Positions 39,075-47,445 of a stretch of 64,000 nucleotides of DNA are shown one piece after another. The stretch spans positions 77,817,475 to 77,881,474 of the forward strand of contig OY755246.1 in NCBI GenBank assembly GCA_963576725.1. The letters run 5' to 3'. The translations under genes were made by a program, and so were the position numbers. The notes beneath the pieces were generated by a model. The model saw only the letters and a list, made by a program, of their open reading frames with translations, searched no databases and was not told where the DNA came from. The DNA is from Azorinus chamasolen. Lineage: Eukaryota > Mollusca > Bivalvia > Cardiida > Solecurtidae. Each line of letters starts with the position of its first letter. The first letter of the stretch is position 1.

Positions 39075-39480
39075 GATCAGGGTCTGCTCTGTTTGCTTAT
39101 GATTTAATATAGATATGATTAGACAGTTTCTGTCATTTCAAAATATTCCTGTGTCCATGTGGTGATATTAATTAAATTAATATTCATGTCATTTAACCCT
39201 TTCCCTAATATAGCCGTGTTTTCACGCATTTGCAAACAGAGCAGACCCAGATCAGACGGCTCCTAGAGGAGCCGTCTGATCAGGGTCTGCTCTGTTTGCT
39301 AATAGAATTTGATATATCTGTTTCCTTACTTTCTAAAATGGCTACAATATTCCAGTCTCCATATTTCATTATATCTTTTTTTCCCATGAATATTCAGCAG
39401 GTATTGAAATTCGGTCTAAATATAGAACAGGGAAAGGGTTAATTATTTCTTACATGAATGTACATGGAGGAAAGGGTTAA
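39075..39480 (-). mobile_element. H1b MITE, inverted, interrupted by H1a
   Basis: Left part 39075-39196 (GATCAGGGTCTGCTCTGTTT ... TTAATATTCATGTCA) and right part 39439-39480 (TTATTTCTTACATGAATG ... GGAAAGGGTTAA) are contiguous in an intact copy. Confidence 0.9.
39197..39438 (-). mobile_element. H1a MITE nested in H1b, TTAA on both sides
   Basis: TTAA at 39193-39196 and 39439-39442 flank CCCTTTCCCTAATA ... CAGGGAAAGGG. Hairpin 39231-39300 (apex CTCCTAGAGGAG). Confidence 0.93.
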
Positions 39481-39699
39481 GACATGCTCAACTGTGTATA
39501 TCAGTTGAATTTAAAGTTTGAGTTTAAGTGTTTGTCTTTAATTGAGCATTATAAATGGATGAAAAGGGGAAACTGGGTGTCTGCATAGATAGAAGGGGGA
39601 ATAGTTAGCATAGCTACGGTAACCACCAATCCCTAACTTAGTCATTGTCAAATGGAAAAAAATTGTCGGAGCAACAGATAATTGTTCGTACTCAGATAC
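39481..39699. other. Apparently single-copy stretch
   Basis: No recognised repeat or gene. Confidence 0.4.
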
Positions 39700-39855
39700 T
39701 ACAATCGCCATTTCTCCACCAAACCCTATGTTGTGACCATTCTTTAGAATCGTCTCTTCGAGATGATTCTAAAGAGTGGTCACAACATAGGGTTTGATGG
39801 AGAAATAAAGAAGTTATTCTTGAAAACATTTAATTTACGCATCTTATCTGGACCT
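39700..39855. mobile_element. H7 foldback MITE
   Basis: Palindrome 39711-39806 with ~47-bp arms meeting at CTCTTCGAGA. The right flank TGAAAACATTTAATTTACGC/ATCTTATCTGGA is the inverse of the family's left flank. Confidence 0.88.
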
Positions 39856-39956
39856 CTGATTTGTTATCTCCGATTCTCAAGAAGTATTTTTCTGGTACTT
39901 CCTTTACAAGAAAAGCATTCCGGTCCAAACTGTTTGCGAAGGATTGTCACAAATTC

Positions 39957-40180
39957 ATTAACCCTTTACACCATGAATAGTCACGTAAGAAATAATGAAC
40001 TCATGAATATTAATTAGATTAATTTTTATTATTACGCATGGACACAGACATTTTTGGCCATGGGAAAAACTGTAAATTCATAACAATATTATATCATATA
40101 CAAACAGAGCAGACCCTGAACAGATCCTTTTTGCCTCTCTTAATATTCATGTGATGAATAATGACTTCATGAATACTTAA
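39957..40180 (+). mobile_element. H1b MITE with truncated hairpin, then second H1b scrap
   Basis: TTAACCCTTTACACCATGAA, one arm ACAGAGCAGACCCTGAACAG, then a second TTAATATTCATGTGATGAAT, ending at TTAA 40177-40180 shared with H4. Confidence 0.75.
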
Positions 40181-40426
40181 CCCTTCTCTTGCTGAAATTT
40201 AAAATACATTTCCTCCTTCTTTACCCATGCCCTGTTGTATAATTACATATATCTTCACTGTGTACAAGTATTTCGCTGTGCAATCACTGCTGTGGAGTGC
40301 ACTGGTTGCACAATCAACTTGTAAATAGTGCAGACCCTGATGAGACAGCTCCTGCAGGAGCTGTCTCATCTGGGTCTTCACTATTTACAGGTAGGTATAT
40401 TGACACGAATAGCAAGCGAAGGGTTA
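40177..40426 (+). mobile_element. H4 hairpin MITE, complete
   Basis: TTAACCCTTCTCTTGCTGAA to AGCAAGCGAAGGGTTAA. Core 40319-40388 (apex CTCCTGCAGGAG). Includes the GCTGTGGAGTGCACTGGTTG segment missing at 22693. Confidence 0.93.
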
Positions 40427-40610
40427 ATGATATAAATTATGTACACAGGATTTTTTGGTGGTGATAGAAACTGTAGAGTTAGATTTTTTATAACTTCTAT
40501 AAAGCATACAGAGCAGACCCTGATCAGACAACTACAGGAGCTGTCTGATCTGGGTTTACTCTGTTTGCAAAAGTGTGAAAAGGTGTTTATATGAAGGAAA
40601 GGATTTAACT
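40423..40610 (+). mobile_element. H1b MITE, left end truncated
   Basis: ATTATGTACACAGGATTTTT, core 40505-40570 (apex ACTACAGGAG), end GAAGGAAAGGATTTAAC. Confidence 0.8.
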
Positions 40611-40648
40611 TTACAAAACAATGAATATTGGAGATTTGGTGTCCAAAA

Positions 40649-40870
40649 ACATAACCCTTTACTCCATAAATACACCTTTTTATGCCTTTGCAAACAGAGT
40701 AAACCTAGATCAGATGACTCCTATAGGAGACGTCTGATCAGGATCTGTTCGGTTTGCTTATGAAATATATTAGATATGACTCAACAGTTTATGCTTTGGC
40801 CAACATCTCCTGTGTGCATAATTATGCCATTATCCAAAATAATCTATTTAATATTCATGACTTTGTTGAA
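40649..40870 (-). mobile_element. H1b MITE, inverted
   Basis: ATAACCCTTTACTCCATAAA, core 40687-40757 (apex CTCCTATAGGAG), TTAATATTCATGACTTTG, right end lost. Confidence 0.85.
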
Positions 40871-41210
40871 ATATTTAGGATAATTACAGCCGCTGTGCTT
40901 TCAACCAACGATATGTTGAAATATCAAGCAGGCTATATTTTTTCTTTTGCAGACAGTGCTGTAACAAAGGATAGCTTCCATTGTTGTTGACTTTCTAATC
41001 TATCATTCGGCTTTTTGTTGACATGATAAACATTGTCAAAGGATAATAGCTTGTCGGTGTGCCGTTACTAGGGGTGGTGGGTCGTAATCGGACCACGTTG
41101 ATACTTTAATGAATTTGGAATTCTTTTTAGATCCTATTGTTTCTTGATAACAAGGGCGGTTATCTTTTGGAGGTCTTGATACACTATTTACCATAACTAT
41201 TCAGCCAGAC
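40871..41210. other. Apparently single-copy stretch
   Basis: Slightly higher GC and no repeat recognised. CTAGGGGTGGTGGGTCGTAA is notable. No splice-bounded frame. Confidence 0.45.
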
Positions 41211-41213
41211 TAA

Positions 41214-41275
41214 CTCAGGCAAATAGTGTAGACCCAAATCAAACTGCTCCTGAAGGATTCTGTTTGCAAAAAGTA
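41214..41275. mobile_element. H8 hairpin, half
   Basis: GGCAAATAGTGTAGACCCAA, ATCAAACTGCTCCTGAAGG, then CTGTTTGC. Confidence 0.65.
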
Positions 41276-41339
41276 GATTAATTTCATCCCATAGTTTGTA
41301 CTTATGTCAGTATGGCACTCAATTTTAAGTACAGTACAT

Positions 41340-41521
41340 TATTTGTCTTAATCAAAGGTAGGTCGTAGCTTAATGCAGGTCAAAAGTAATGCAAAAAGCT
41401 CCTACGGAAGCTTTCTGCATTACTATTGCCCTGCAATAAGCAACAACCTGTTTTTAAGACTCCTGATTTTTTGGCTCCTATGCTCAATAAATGAATGGTC
41501 GCTTAGGACAGGTTCTACTGT
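41340..41521. mobile_element. H6 hairpin with pogo-like right terminus
   Basis: Palindrome GTAGCTTAATGCAGGTCAAA / CCCTGCAATAAGCAACAAC with apex AGCTCCTACGGAAGCT. Right end CTTAGGACAGGTTCTACTG-TA is the inverse of the terminus at 52121. Confidence 0.8.
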
Positions 41522-41552
41522 AAGTCTTCAGTTTGAATGTGAAATTTTTGCA

Positions 41553-41615
41553 GAGCTGTACACCCTGTATAGAGAGCTGTACACCCTGTATAGAGCTATA
41601 GATACACCCTGTATA
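41553..41615 (+). repeat. Short ~22-bp tandem repeat, 3 copies
   Basis: GAGCTGTACACCCTGTATAG occurs twice, then a diverged GATACACCCTGTATACC. Confidence 0.85.
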
Positions 41616-41649
41616 CCTATATTACCCTATAAGTACTTGAACAGAAAAA

Positions 41650-41700
41650 CTTAGGCAAATAGTGCAGACCCAGATCAAACTGCTCCTGAATGAGCATGGT
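41650..41700. mobile_element. H8 hairpin, left half
   Basis: TAGGCAAATAGTGCAGACCC followed by AGATCAAACTGCTCCTGAA. Returning arm absent. Confidence 0.65.
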
Positions 41701-41734
41701 CAGTACGTCTTAAGAGGGCTCTTATTAGTTCATT

Positions 41735-42122
41735 ATGATGTGGTGGCATTTATCGGGTGGGGGCATTTATTAGAGTTGGGACATTTATTAGAGTGGAGGC
41801 ATTTATTAGAGTAGGGACAATATTAGAGTGATGGCATTAATTAATGGTATTTACTAGAATGGGGACATTTACTAGAGTGGGAACATTTATTAGAGTGGGG
41901 TTATTTATTACAGTGGAGATATTTATTAGAGTTTGGGCTTTTATTAGAGTGGGGGTATTTAGAGTGGAGGTATTTATTAGAGTGTGGGCATTTATTAAAG
42001 TGGGGCATGTTTTAGAGGGGCATTTACTAGAATGGAGACATTTATTAGAGTGGAGGTATTTATTAAATTGGGGGTATTTATTAAAATTAGGGGTATTAAT
42101 TAGGGTGGAGGTATTTATTATT
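41735..42122 (+). repeat. ~18-20-bp minisatellite (ATTTATTAGAGTGGGG)
   Basis: About twenty variants of CATTTATTAGAGTGGAGG. Long open frames on both strands are by-products. The same unit reappears at 43132-43215 beyond element E. Confidence 0.93.
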
Positions 42123-42985
42123 AGTCCCCCACCAGTTACCGGTTGGGGAACTATAGGTCTGCTCGATTCCATCCGTCTGTCACGCTTCGTGTCCGGGCCA
42201 TATCTCCTACAAAGTTAGGCCAAATTCATTATAACTTCACACATTGATGAAGCATGATGAGGGCTAGTGTCATACACAAGGGCCATAATTCTAGCATCAA
42301 TATTTTTGGAGTTATTCCCCCTTTTACATATTTTTTTGTCCGGACAATAACTCTTTATCTACTGGTTCAATTGATTTGAAACTTCACATATGGAACAATC
42401 ATGATGAGGGGTAGTGTCATACACAAGGGCCATAACTCTAGCATCGATATTTTTGGAGTTCTTCCCCTTTTTAATAATTTCTTGTCTGTCCGTCTGTCAC
42501 ACTTCGTGTCAGGGCAATATCTCCTACAAAGTTAGGCCAAATTCATTATAACTTAACACATTGAAGAAGCATGATCAGGAGTAGTGTCATGCACAAGGGC
42601 CATAACTCTAACATCAATATTTTTGGAGTTATTCCCCTTTTTCATATTTTTTTGTCCGGACAATAACTCTTTATCTGCTGGTTCAATTGATTTGAAACTT
42701 CACATATGGAACAAGCATTATGAGGGGTAGTGGCATGCACAAGGGCCATAACTCTAGACTCTAGCATCTATATTTTTGGAGTTATTCCCCTTTTCATATT
42801 TTCTTGTCCAGTTAATAACTCTTTATGTACTGGTTCAATTGATTTGAAACTTCTCAAATAGAAAAACATGATGAGATGTAGTGTCATGCACAAGGGCAAT
42901 AACTCTAGCATCAAATCAATATTTTGGAGTTACTCCCCTTTTTCATATTTTCTTGTCGGGACAATAACTTTTTATTTACTGATTC
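42121..42985 (+). mobile_element. HINE-like element E with internal ~150-bp repeats
   Basis: 5' hairpin AGTCCCCCACCAG/TTGGGGAACTATA. Then repeated blocks CAAAGTTAGGCCAAATTCAT, CACAAGGGCCATAA (at about 42278, 42424, 42595 and 42740), TTTTTGGAGTTATTCCCC and CAATAACTCTTTAT. The 3' end is not resolved. Confidence 0.72.
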
Positions 42986-43131
42986 GATGTATGAAAGTAG
43001 GTACTAATATCATTCAGGTGGTCATGTATAGACCATGGTCAACCACACCATGGGTGGGTCGATGGGGAGAGTGGAGGTTTTTTTTCAGTCCAATGGGGGA
43101 CTCATGTCTTGCATAGCAATACAACATGCCC
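42986..43131. other. Unassigned sequence between element E and the minisatellite
   Basis: Contains the small inverted motif CCATGG/CCATGGGTGGG. No recognised function. Confidence 0.4.
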
Positions 43132-43218
43132 TTGTTGGAGTGGGGGTATTTATTAGAGTGGAGACATTTATTAGAATGTGGGTATTTATTAGAGTAGGGC
43201 CATTTATTAGGGAGACTT
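43132..43218 (+). repeat. Continuation of the ATTTATTAGAGTGGGG minisatellite
   Basis: GGGTATTTATTAGAGTGGAG and three related units, matching 41735-42122. Confidence 0.9.
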
Positions 43219-43242
43219 CAGTATGTAGATAAGAGGCAATAT

Positions 43243-43289
43243 TTTTTATGCCCCCATAGACGATAGTCGGGGGGCATATTGTTTTTGCC

Positions 43290-43321
<32 letters not shown>

Positions 43322-43676
43322 TTGTCTGTTTGTTTGTCAGCAACTTTAACATTGGTCATAACTTTTGAGCCAGTATAGATAGAGACTTGATATTTGGCAT
43401 ACATATGTATCTCATGAAGCCGCACATTTTGAGGGGTGATGTGTCAAGGTCAAGGTCATCCTTCAAGGTCAGAGGTCAAATATATGGGTCAAATCGCCGA
43501 CTTTAACATTGGCCATAACTTTTGGACCAGTAGAGATAGAGACTTGATATTTGGCATGCTTGTGTATCTCATGAGGCTGCACATTTTGAGGGGCGACATG
43601 TCAAGGTCAAGGTCAGAGGTCAAGGTCAGAGGTCAAATATATGAGGGGGCATAGTGTTTCACAAACACATCTTGTT
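43243..43676 (+). mobile_element. HINE-like element A, copy 2 (short form)
   Basis: 5' hairpin TATGCCCCCATAGACGATAG/TCGGGGGGCATA, (CTGT)n, two monomers, GAGGGGGCATAGTG, 3' hairpin GTGTTTCACAAACAC and ATCTTGTT. Almost identical to copy 4 (49394-49831). Confidence 0.93.
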
Positions 43677-43765
43677 GTTTCTCTTATTAGTCATTGGAAT
43701 TACCTAGAGTATTCTGCAATAAGATAGGGTTTGGTGGAGAAAATATAGAAAATATTTCAACAACT
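43677..43765. mobile_element. H7 fragment between two element A copies
   Basis: ATAGGGTTTGGTGGAGAAAA (about 43725-43744) is an H7 right arm. The rest is unassigned. Confidence 0.6.
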
Positions 43766-43810
43766 TTTTATGCCCCCCAGATCAGATCTGGGTGGCATAT
43801 TGTTTTTGCC

Positions 43811-43842
<32 letters not shown>

Positions 43843-44137
43843 TTGTTTGTCAGCAACTTTAACATTGGTCATAAGTTTTGAGCCAGTACAGTTAGAGACT
43901 TGATATTTTGTATGCATATGTATCTCATAAAGCCGCACATTTTGAGGGGTGACATGTCAAGGTCAAGGTCATCTTTCAAGGTCAGAGGTCAAATATATGG
44001 GTCAAATCACCGACATCAACTTTTTGACCAGTAGAGATAGAGACTTGATATTTGGCATGCTTGTGTATCTCATGAAGCCGCACATTTTTAAGGGTGACAT
44101 GTCAAGGTCAAGGTCATCCTTCAGGGTCGAAGGTCAA
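43766..44137 (+). mobile_element. HINE-like element A, copy 3, 3' truncated
   Basis: TATGCCCCCCAGATCAGATC/TGGGTGGCATA hairpin, (CTGT)n, two AGGTCA-rich monomers. Stops at GGGTCGAAGGTCAATTC without the terminal hairpin. Confidence 0.9.
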
Positions 44138-44176
44138 TTCAAAAGACTTCTCTTAACTCTTTACATGTACCAGGCC

Positions 44177-44311
44177 CCAAGGTTATAAAATCTTTTGCTT
44201 GAGTCCAAGATCATTCTCAAGCATCTGATTGGTCAGATTCTGTACTTGCTCAGACTCTGACCAAACAAATACTTGAGAATAGTCTCCGACTTAGAAGTTT
44301 TATAACCTTGG
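44177..44311. mobile_element. 135-bp foldback MITE, CCAAGGTTATAAAA termini
   Basis: Perfect 14-bp terminal inverted repeats at 44177-44190 and 44298-44311. Inner arms TTCTCAAGCATCTGATTGG and CCAAACAAATACTTGAGAA continue the pairing. No TTAA flanks, so a different family from H1-H5. Confidence 0.85.
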
Positions 44312-44545
44312 ACCGTGTTCAGTATTCATGTAAGAAATTATGACATCATAAATAATTATTAGCTGAATAATAGCTTTATAATGTAAAACTTTCAAGGGAG
44401 TTATTAAATTTTGTTCTGACATAAAAAATTACTGTGGCAGAACCTCTAAATTTAGATCGATATCATTTCATAAGTAAACAGAGCAGACCCTGACAAGAAA
44501 ACTCTTACAGGATCTGATCGGGATGTACACTGTGGTAAATGTGTC
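44312..44545 (+). mobile_element. H1b MITE, degraded
   Basis: GTATTCATGTAAGAAATTAT, TTATTAGCTGAATAA, core left arm AACAGAGCAGACCCTGACAA, right arm decayed (ATCGGGATGTACACTG). Confidence 0.72.
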
Positions 44546-44734
44546 CAAATGCACCTGTGTCTTGTAATAGGCTGATCTAGAACTCGGGTTTTGTCAGTTG
44601 TTTTGGCTCTCTATACTGTAGTATTATTGAACAACATCTTTTTTGTAACAGGTTCCCAGACTTTTTATGTAGGAAATAGGCCTATATTATTCCATAAGCA
44701 GACAGATCAGACCCAAATCATACAACTGCTTTAT
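44546..44734. other. Unassigned, with an H1b scrap
   Basis: ATATTATTCCATAAGCAGAC and AGATCAGACCCAAATCAT (about 44681-44721) are a degraded H1 arm. Confidence 0.45.
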
Positions 44735-45250
44735 TAGCTCGTCCGTTTTTGGATGAAAAAAAAACTATTGTCGTAGCCCCAGGATCCACGTCGTTGGGGT
44801 TGTCGTCATTGTTGTCACATTAACTTGACTATTACTTCTTTACTAATTCATGCAAATCTTAACCCATTTATTCATATTGATGACTTTTGATGACTCTGTT
44901 AAAGTCACTTTGTGAAACCGTTGTGATAAATAGAGCATTTGCTCCTATAGGAGCAAATGCTCTTTTTATCACAATGGTTTCAAACTACAAAATTTTAAAA
45001 TATTCCTTTTCTTTAGTTAATGCTCCTTTTCGGTAGATTTATTCAAAGAGGTTGGGTCTAAAAATAGCCTATGAGGTAATGGGTTAATAAACTTCACATA
45101 CTTGTTCACGTCACAAGGGCTACAGTGGACAGATGTGGGTTGGTACCTGCATGCGTTGCTGTTGCTGTTATCTCAACTGGCACTAAAGCCAACATGAGCT
45201 ATTGAGAATGTCCTATGTCTGTCATTGTCCATGGTACATAGTGGGGCATC
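44735..45250 (+). mobile_element. HINE-like element, interrupted by H2
   Basis: Left part TAGCTCGTCCGTTTTTGGAT ... TCATGCAAATC and right part AAACTTCACATACTTGTTCA ... CAACATGAGCTATTGAGAAT plus TCCTATGTCTGTCATTGTCC. The latter resembles the GTGAGCTATTGGGATGATCC/TATGTCCGTCGTC segment at 60598. Confidence 0.7.
44863..45083 (+). mobile_element. H2 MITE nested in a HINE-like element, TTAA on both sides
   Basis: TTAA at 44859-44862 and 45084-45087 flank CCCATTTATTC ... GGTAATGGG. Core 44921-44983 (apex CTCCTATAGGAG). Host reads AAATC-TTAA-TAAACTTCAC without it. Confidence 0.9.
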
Positions 45251-45260
45251 AACAGTTTCA

Positions 45261-45425
45261 GAGGTCCAGATAAGATGCATAAATGAGAACAATTTCAAGA
45301 ATAACTCCTTTATTTCTCCATCAAACCCTATGTTGTAACCACTCTTTAGAATCGTTCTGAAGAGACGGTTTGGTGGAGAAATGATGATTTTAGTATTTGT
45401 ATACGCACCTATATCTGTTTCTCTG
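45261..45425. mobile_element. H7 MITE with deleted apex
   Basis: TCCAGATAAGATGCATAAAT, arm CTCCATCAAACCCTATGTTG, then GAAGAGACGGTTTGGTGGAG: most of the second arm is missing. Confidence 0.8.
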
Positions 45426-45436
45426 CATTCCCATTC

Positions 45437-46254
45437 TATATTATATTCCAAATTCAGTACCTACTGAAAATTCAGACAGAATAGTTATTATATAAATATC
45501 ACATCCTATGGAGAGAGACAGCACATACTGTCAACCCGAGGTTGGTTATGTCCTCGGTGGACATTACCATACTGAGGGTTGACAATACGTGCTTTCGCTC
45601 TCTATAGTATGTGATATTTATTTTATTATACCGAACAGCACAATCAATTTCGTCAGCAAAACTATTTATTCAATGACAACAATAAAAAGTTTTAAACAAA
45701 AGTTTAATCTAGAATCTAGAGCCACTTGGTGCTAAAAAATCGTGGAACAGCTTCACATTTTTATTCTTTACACATTATTAGTACTGGCGGAGCCCTAAAA
45801 AATTTCACTGTCCAAACTTGACAGGGCCTCCTCCGAAATAGTCTTATAACGCGACATTTCTCAAATACAGTATATAGCTATACAAAAACAAATCAATTGC
45901 CATAATGACGCTTGTTGATCAAATTGCAAGCGTCAGATGACGTCACGCACACAATTTAATAAGCGCTCATTGATCTAGATGTTCCGTGCCCATGGTAGCG
46001 AGAGACAGTATTTTTCAGACAGTAATATTTTTACCGCTGGGCCTGACAGTATTTCTATGTCACGGTGGCCTATGGGAAATTAACATTGTAAATGAAATTG
46101 AGGTGAATTAAATATGGAAGGTGGAACGTTGAATCCATTAATTTTTTAGAAACAAAAGAAGCATATCTGTCAAATTCCATAAGCTCCTGATCTGGGTCTG
46201 CTCTGTTTGCAAATGTGTGAAAAGGCATTTATATCAGGGAATAATAATGTTAAG
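45437..46254 (+). mobile_element. H1a MITE split by a ~590-bp insertion
   Basis: Left TTCAGTACCTACTGAAAATT/CAGACAGAATAGTTAT (to about 45487). Right GAAATTGAGGTGAATTAAAT... TGGAAGGTGGAACGTTG (from about 46085) to ATCAGGGAATAATAATGTTAA. Confidence 0.65.
45490..46082. mobile_element. Unclassified ~590-bp insertion
   Basis: Opens with a foldback (45496-45617: ATATCACATCCTATGGAGAG and CTCTCTATAGTATGTGATAT, inner TGTCAACCCGAG/GAGGGTTGACA). It also carries a 9-bp stem TGACGCTTG/CAAGCGTCA (45905-45935) and a perfect CRE-like TGACGTCA (45938-45945). No family recognised. Confidence 0.55.
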
Positions 46255-46542
46255 CTTTCCCTAGTAAAAAATTATTTTTTTTTAACATCTTTGCAAACGG
46301 TATAAGAGCATAATGATCAGTGTCTGCTCTGTTTGCTTATGAAATAATATAAATATGATTCTACAGTTTCTGCCATTGCCAAAAATACCTAGAAACTGTA
46401 TAGAGTCAGATCCATTGCAATTTCATATGTAAATGGAGCAGACCCTGATGAGCTCAAGATAGGTCCTACAGGAGCCATCTGATCCGGGTCTGCTCTGTTT
46501 GCAAAGGCATGAACAGGCATTTGTGCGAGGGAAATGGTTAAT
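46251..46542. mobile_element. Inverted H1b joined to forward H1b
   Basis: First half 46251-46385 (core collapsed at 46298-46338). Second from about 46386 with core 46434-46505 and end GAGGGAAATGGTTAA. Confidence 0.75.
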
Positions 46543-46660
46543 CAGGTGAGCAATAAAGGCCCAACATGGTCCTCTTATTATGATCTACCCATTACAAGCA
46601 TTTTTTTCAGTTTTGATATTATGATGGACTGAAATGATTGCCATGGAAACTGTAGGAAGA
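46543..46660. other. Unassigned
   Basis: Short AT-rich stretch, no feature recognised. Confidence 0.4.
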
Positions 46661-46830
46661 TGTTACACCTTTGCAAATGCAGTAGAAGCCGTCTGATCAG
46701 ATTCTGCTCTGTTTGATTATGGAATTATATATAAATATGATTATACAGATTGCCAAAATTTCTTGTGTTCATTTACCTCTACAAAAATTAATCTAAGTTA
46801 TATTTATGATACCATTATTTCTTGCATTAA
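46661..46830 (-). mobile_element. H1b MITE, inverted, left end lost
   Basis: ACACCTTTGCAAATGCAGTA, AGCCGTCTGATCAGATTCTG, ACCATTATTTCTTGCATTAA. Confidence 0.7.
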
Positions 46831-47307
46831 CACCCTTTACTCCATAAATACGCCTTTCTACACCTCTTTAACCCTTTACCCAATAGACTGTTTCTAGTTA
46901 TGGAGACAGGTGGCCACTTAAAGCAGGTTGAAAGTAAAGCAGAATGCGCCTTAAGGCGCATTCTGCTTTACTTTCAGCCTGCTTTAAGCCACCAACTGCT
47001 AGGATATAGAAAATATTTCCTATGGTATTTGTTCATGACTATATAAAATTGAACTATTTTCTTCAGTGGAGGAATAAATTAAACACGCTAAAAGCCGCTT
47101 CTATCAGGTAAAGGGTTAAAAGTCACTTTTTGAAACCATTGTGATTAATAGAGCATAATTGCTCCACAGGAGCAAAGCTCTATTTATCACAATGGTTTCA
47201 AAACTACACAATTCTAAAATTCTCCTTTTCTGTAGTTAATGCTCCTTTTCGGTAGATTTCTTCGAAGAGGATGGGTCTAAAAATAGCCTATGGAGGAATG
47301 AGTTAAT
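46827..47307 (+). mobile_element. H2-type MITE interrupted by an H6-cored TTAA MITE
   Basis: TTAACACCCTTTACTCCATA ... TCTACACCTCT before and AAAGTCACTTTTTGAAACCA ... GGAATGAGTTAA after. H2 core 47133-47192. Confidence 0.88.
46872..47115. mobile_element. TTAA-type MITE with H6 hairpin, nested in H2
   Basis: TTAA at 46868-46871 and 47116-47119. Termini CCCTTTACCCAATAG and TATCAGGTAAAGGG. The central palindrome at about 46911-46993 pairs AGCAGAATGCGCC with GGCGCATTCTGCT. The core aligns with H6 of the pogo-type MITE at 10983 although the termini are piggyBac-type. Confidence 0.92.
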
Positions 47308-47445
47308 ATGCATGAAATAAAGGGTTAAACTAACCTGTTTGATTTGTAAATCTAATACCATGATAGATAGAGATTAGAGTAAATCTTTAGAATACCATGG
47401 GTGAATTTGTGACAGTCTGAATGCAAACAGTGTAGATTCAGACAC
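47308..47445. other. Unassigned with H5 scrap
   Basis: ATGCAAACAGTGTAGATTCAG (about 47420-47440) is half an H5 arm. Remainder unassigned. Confidence 0.45.

Noticed and set aside
41837..42218. Overlapping 111- and 124-codon frames on opposite strands
   Set aside because: Products of the ATTTATTAGAGTGGGG minisatellite.
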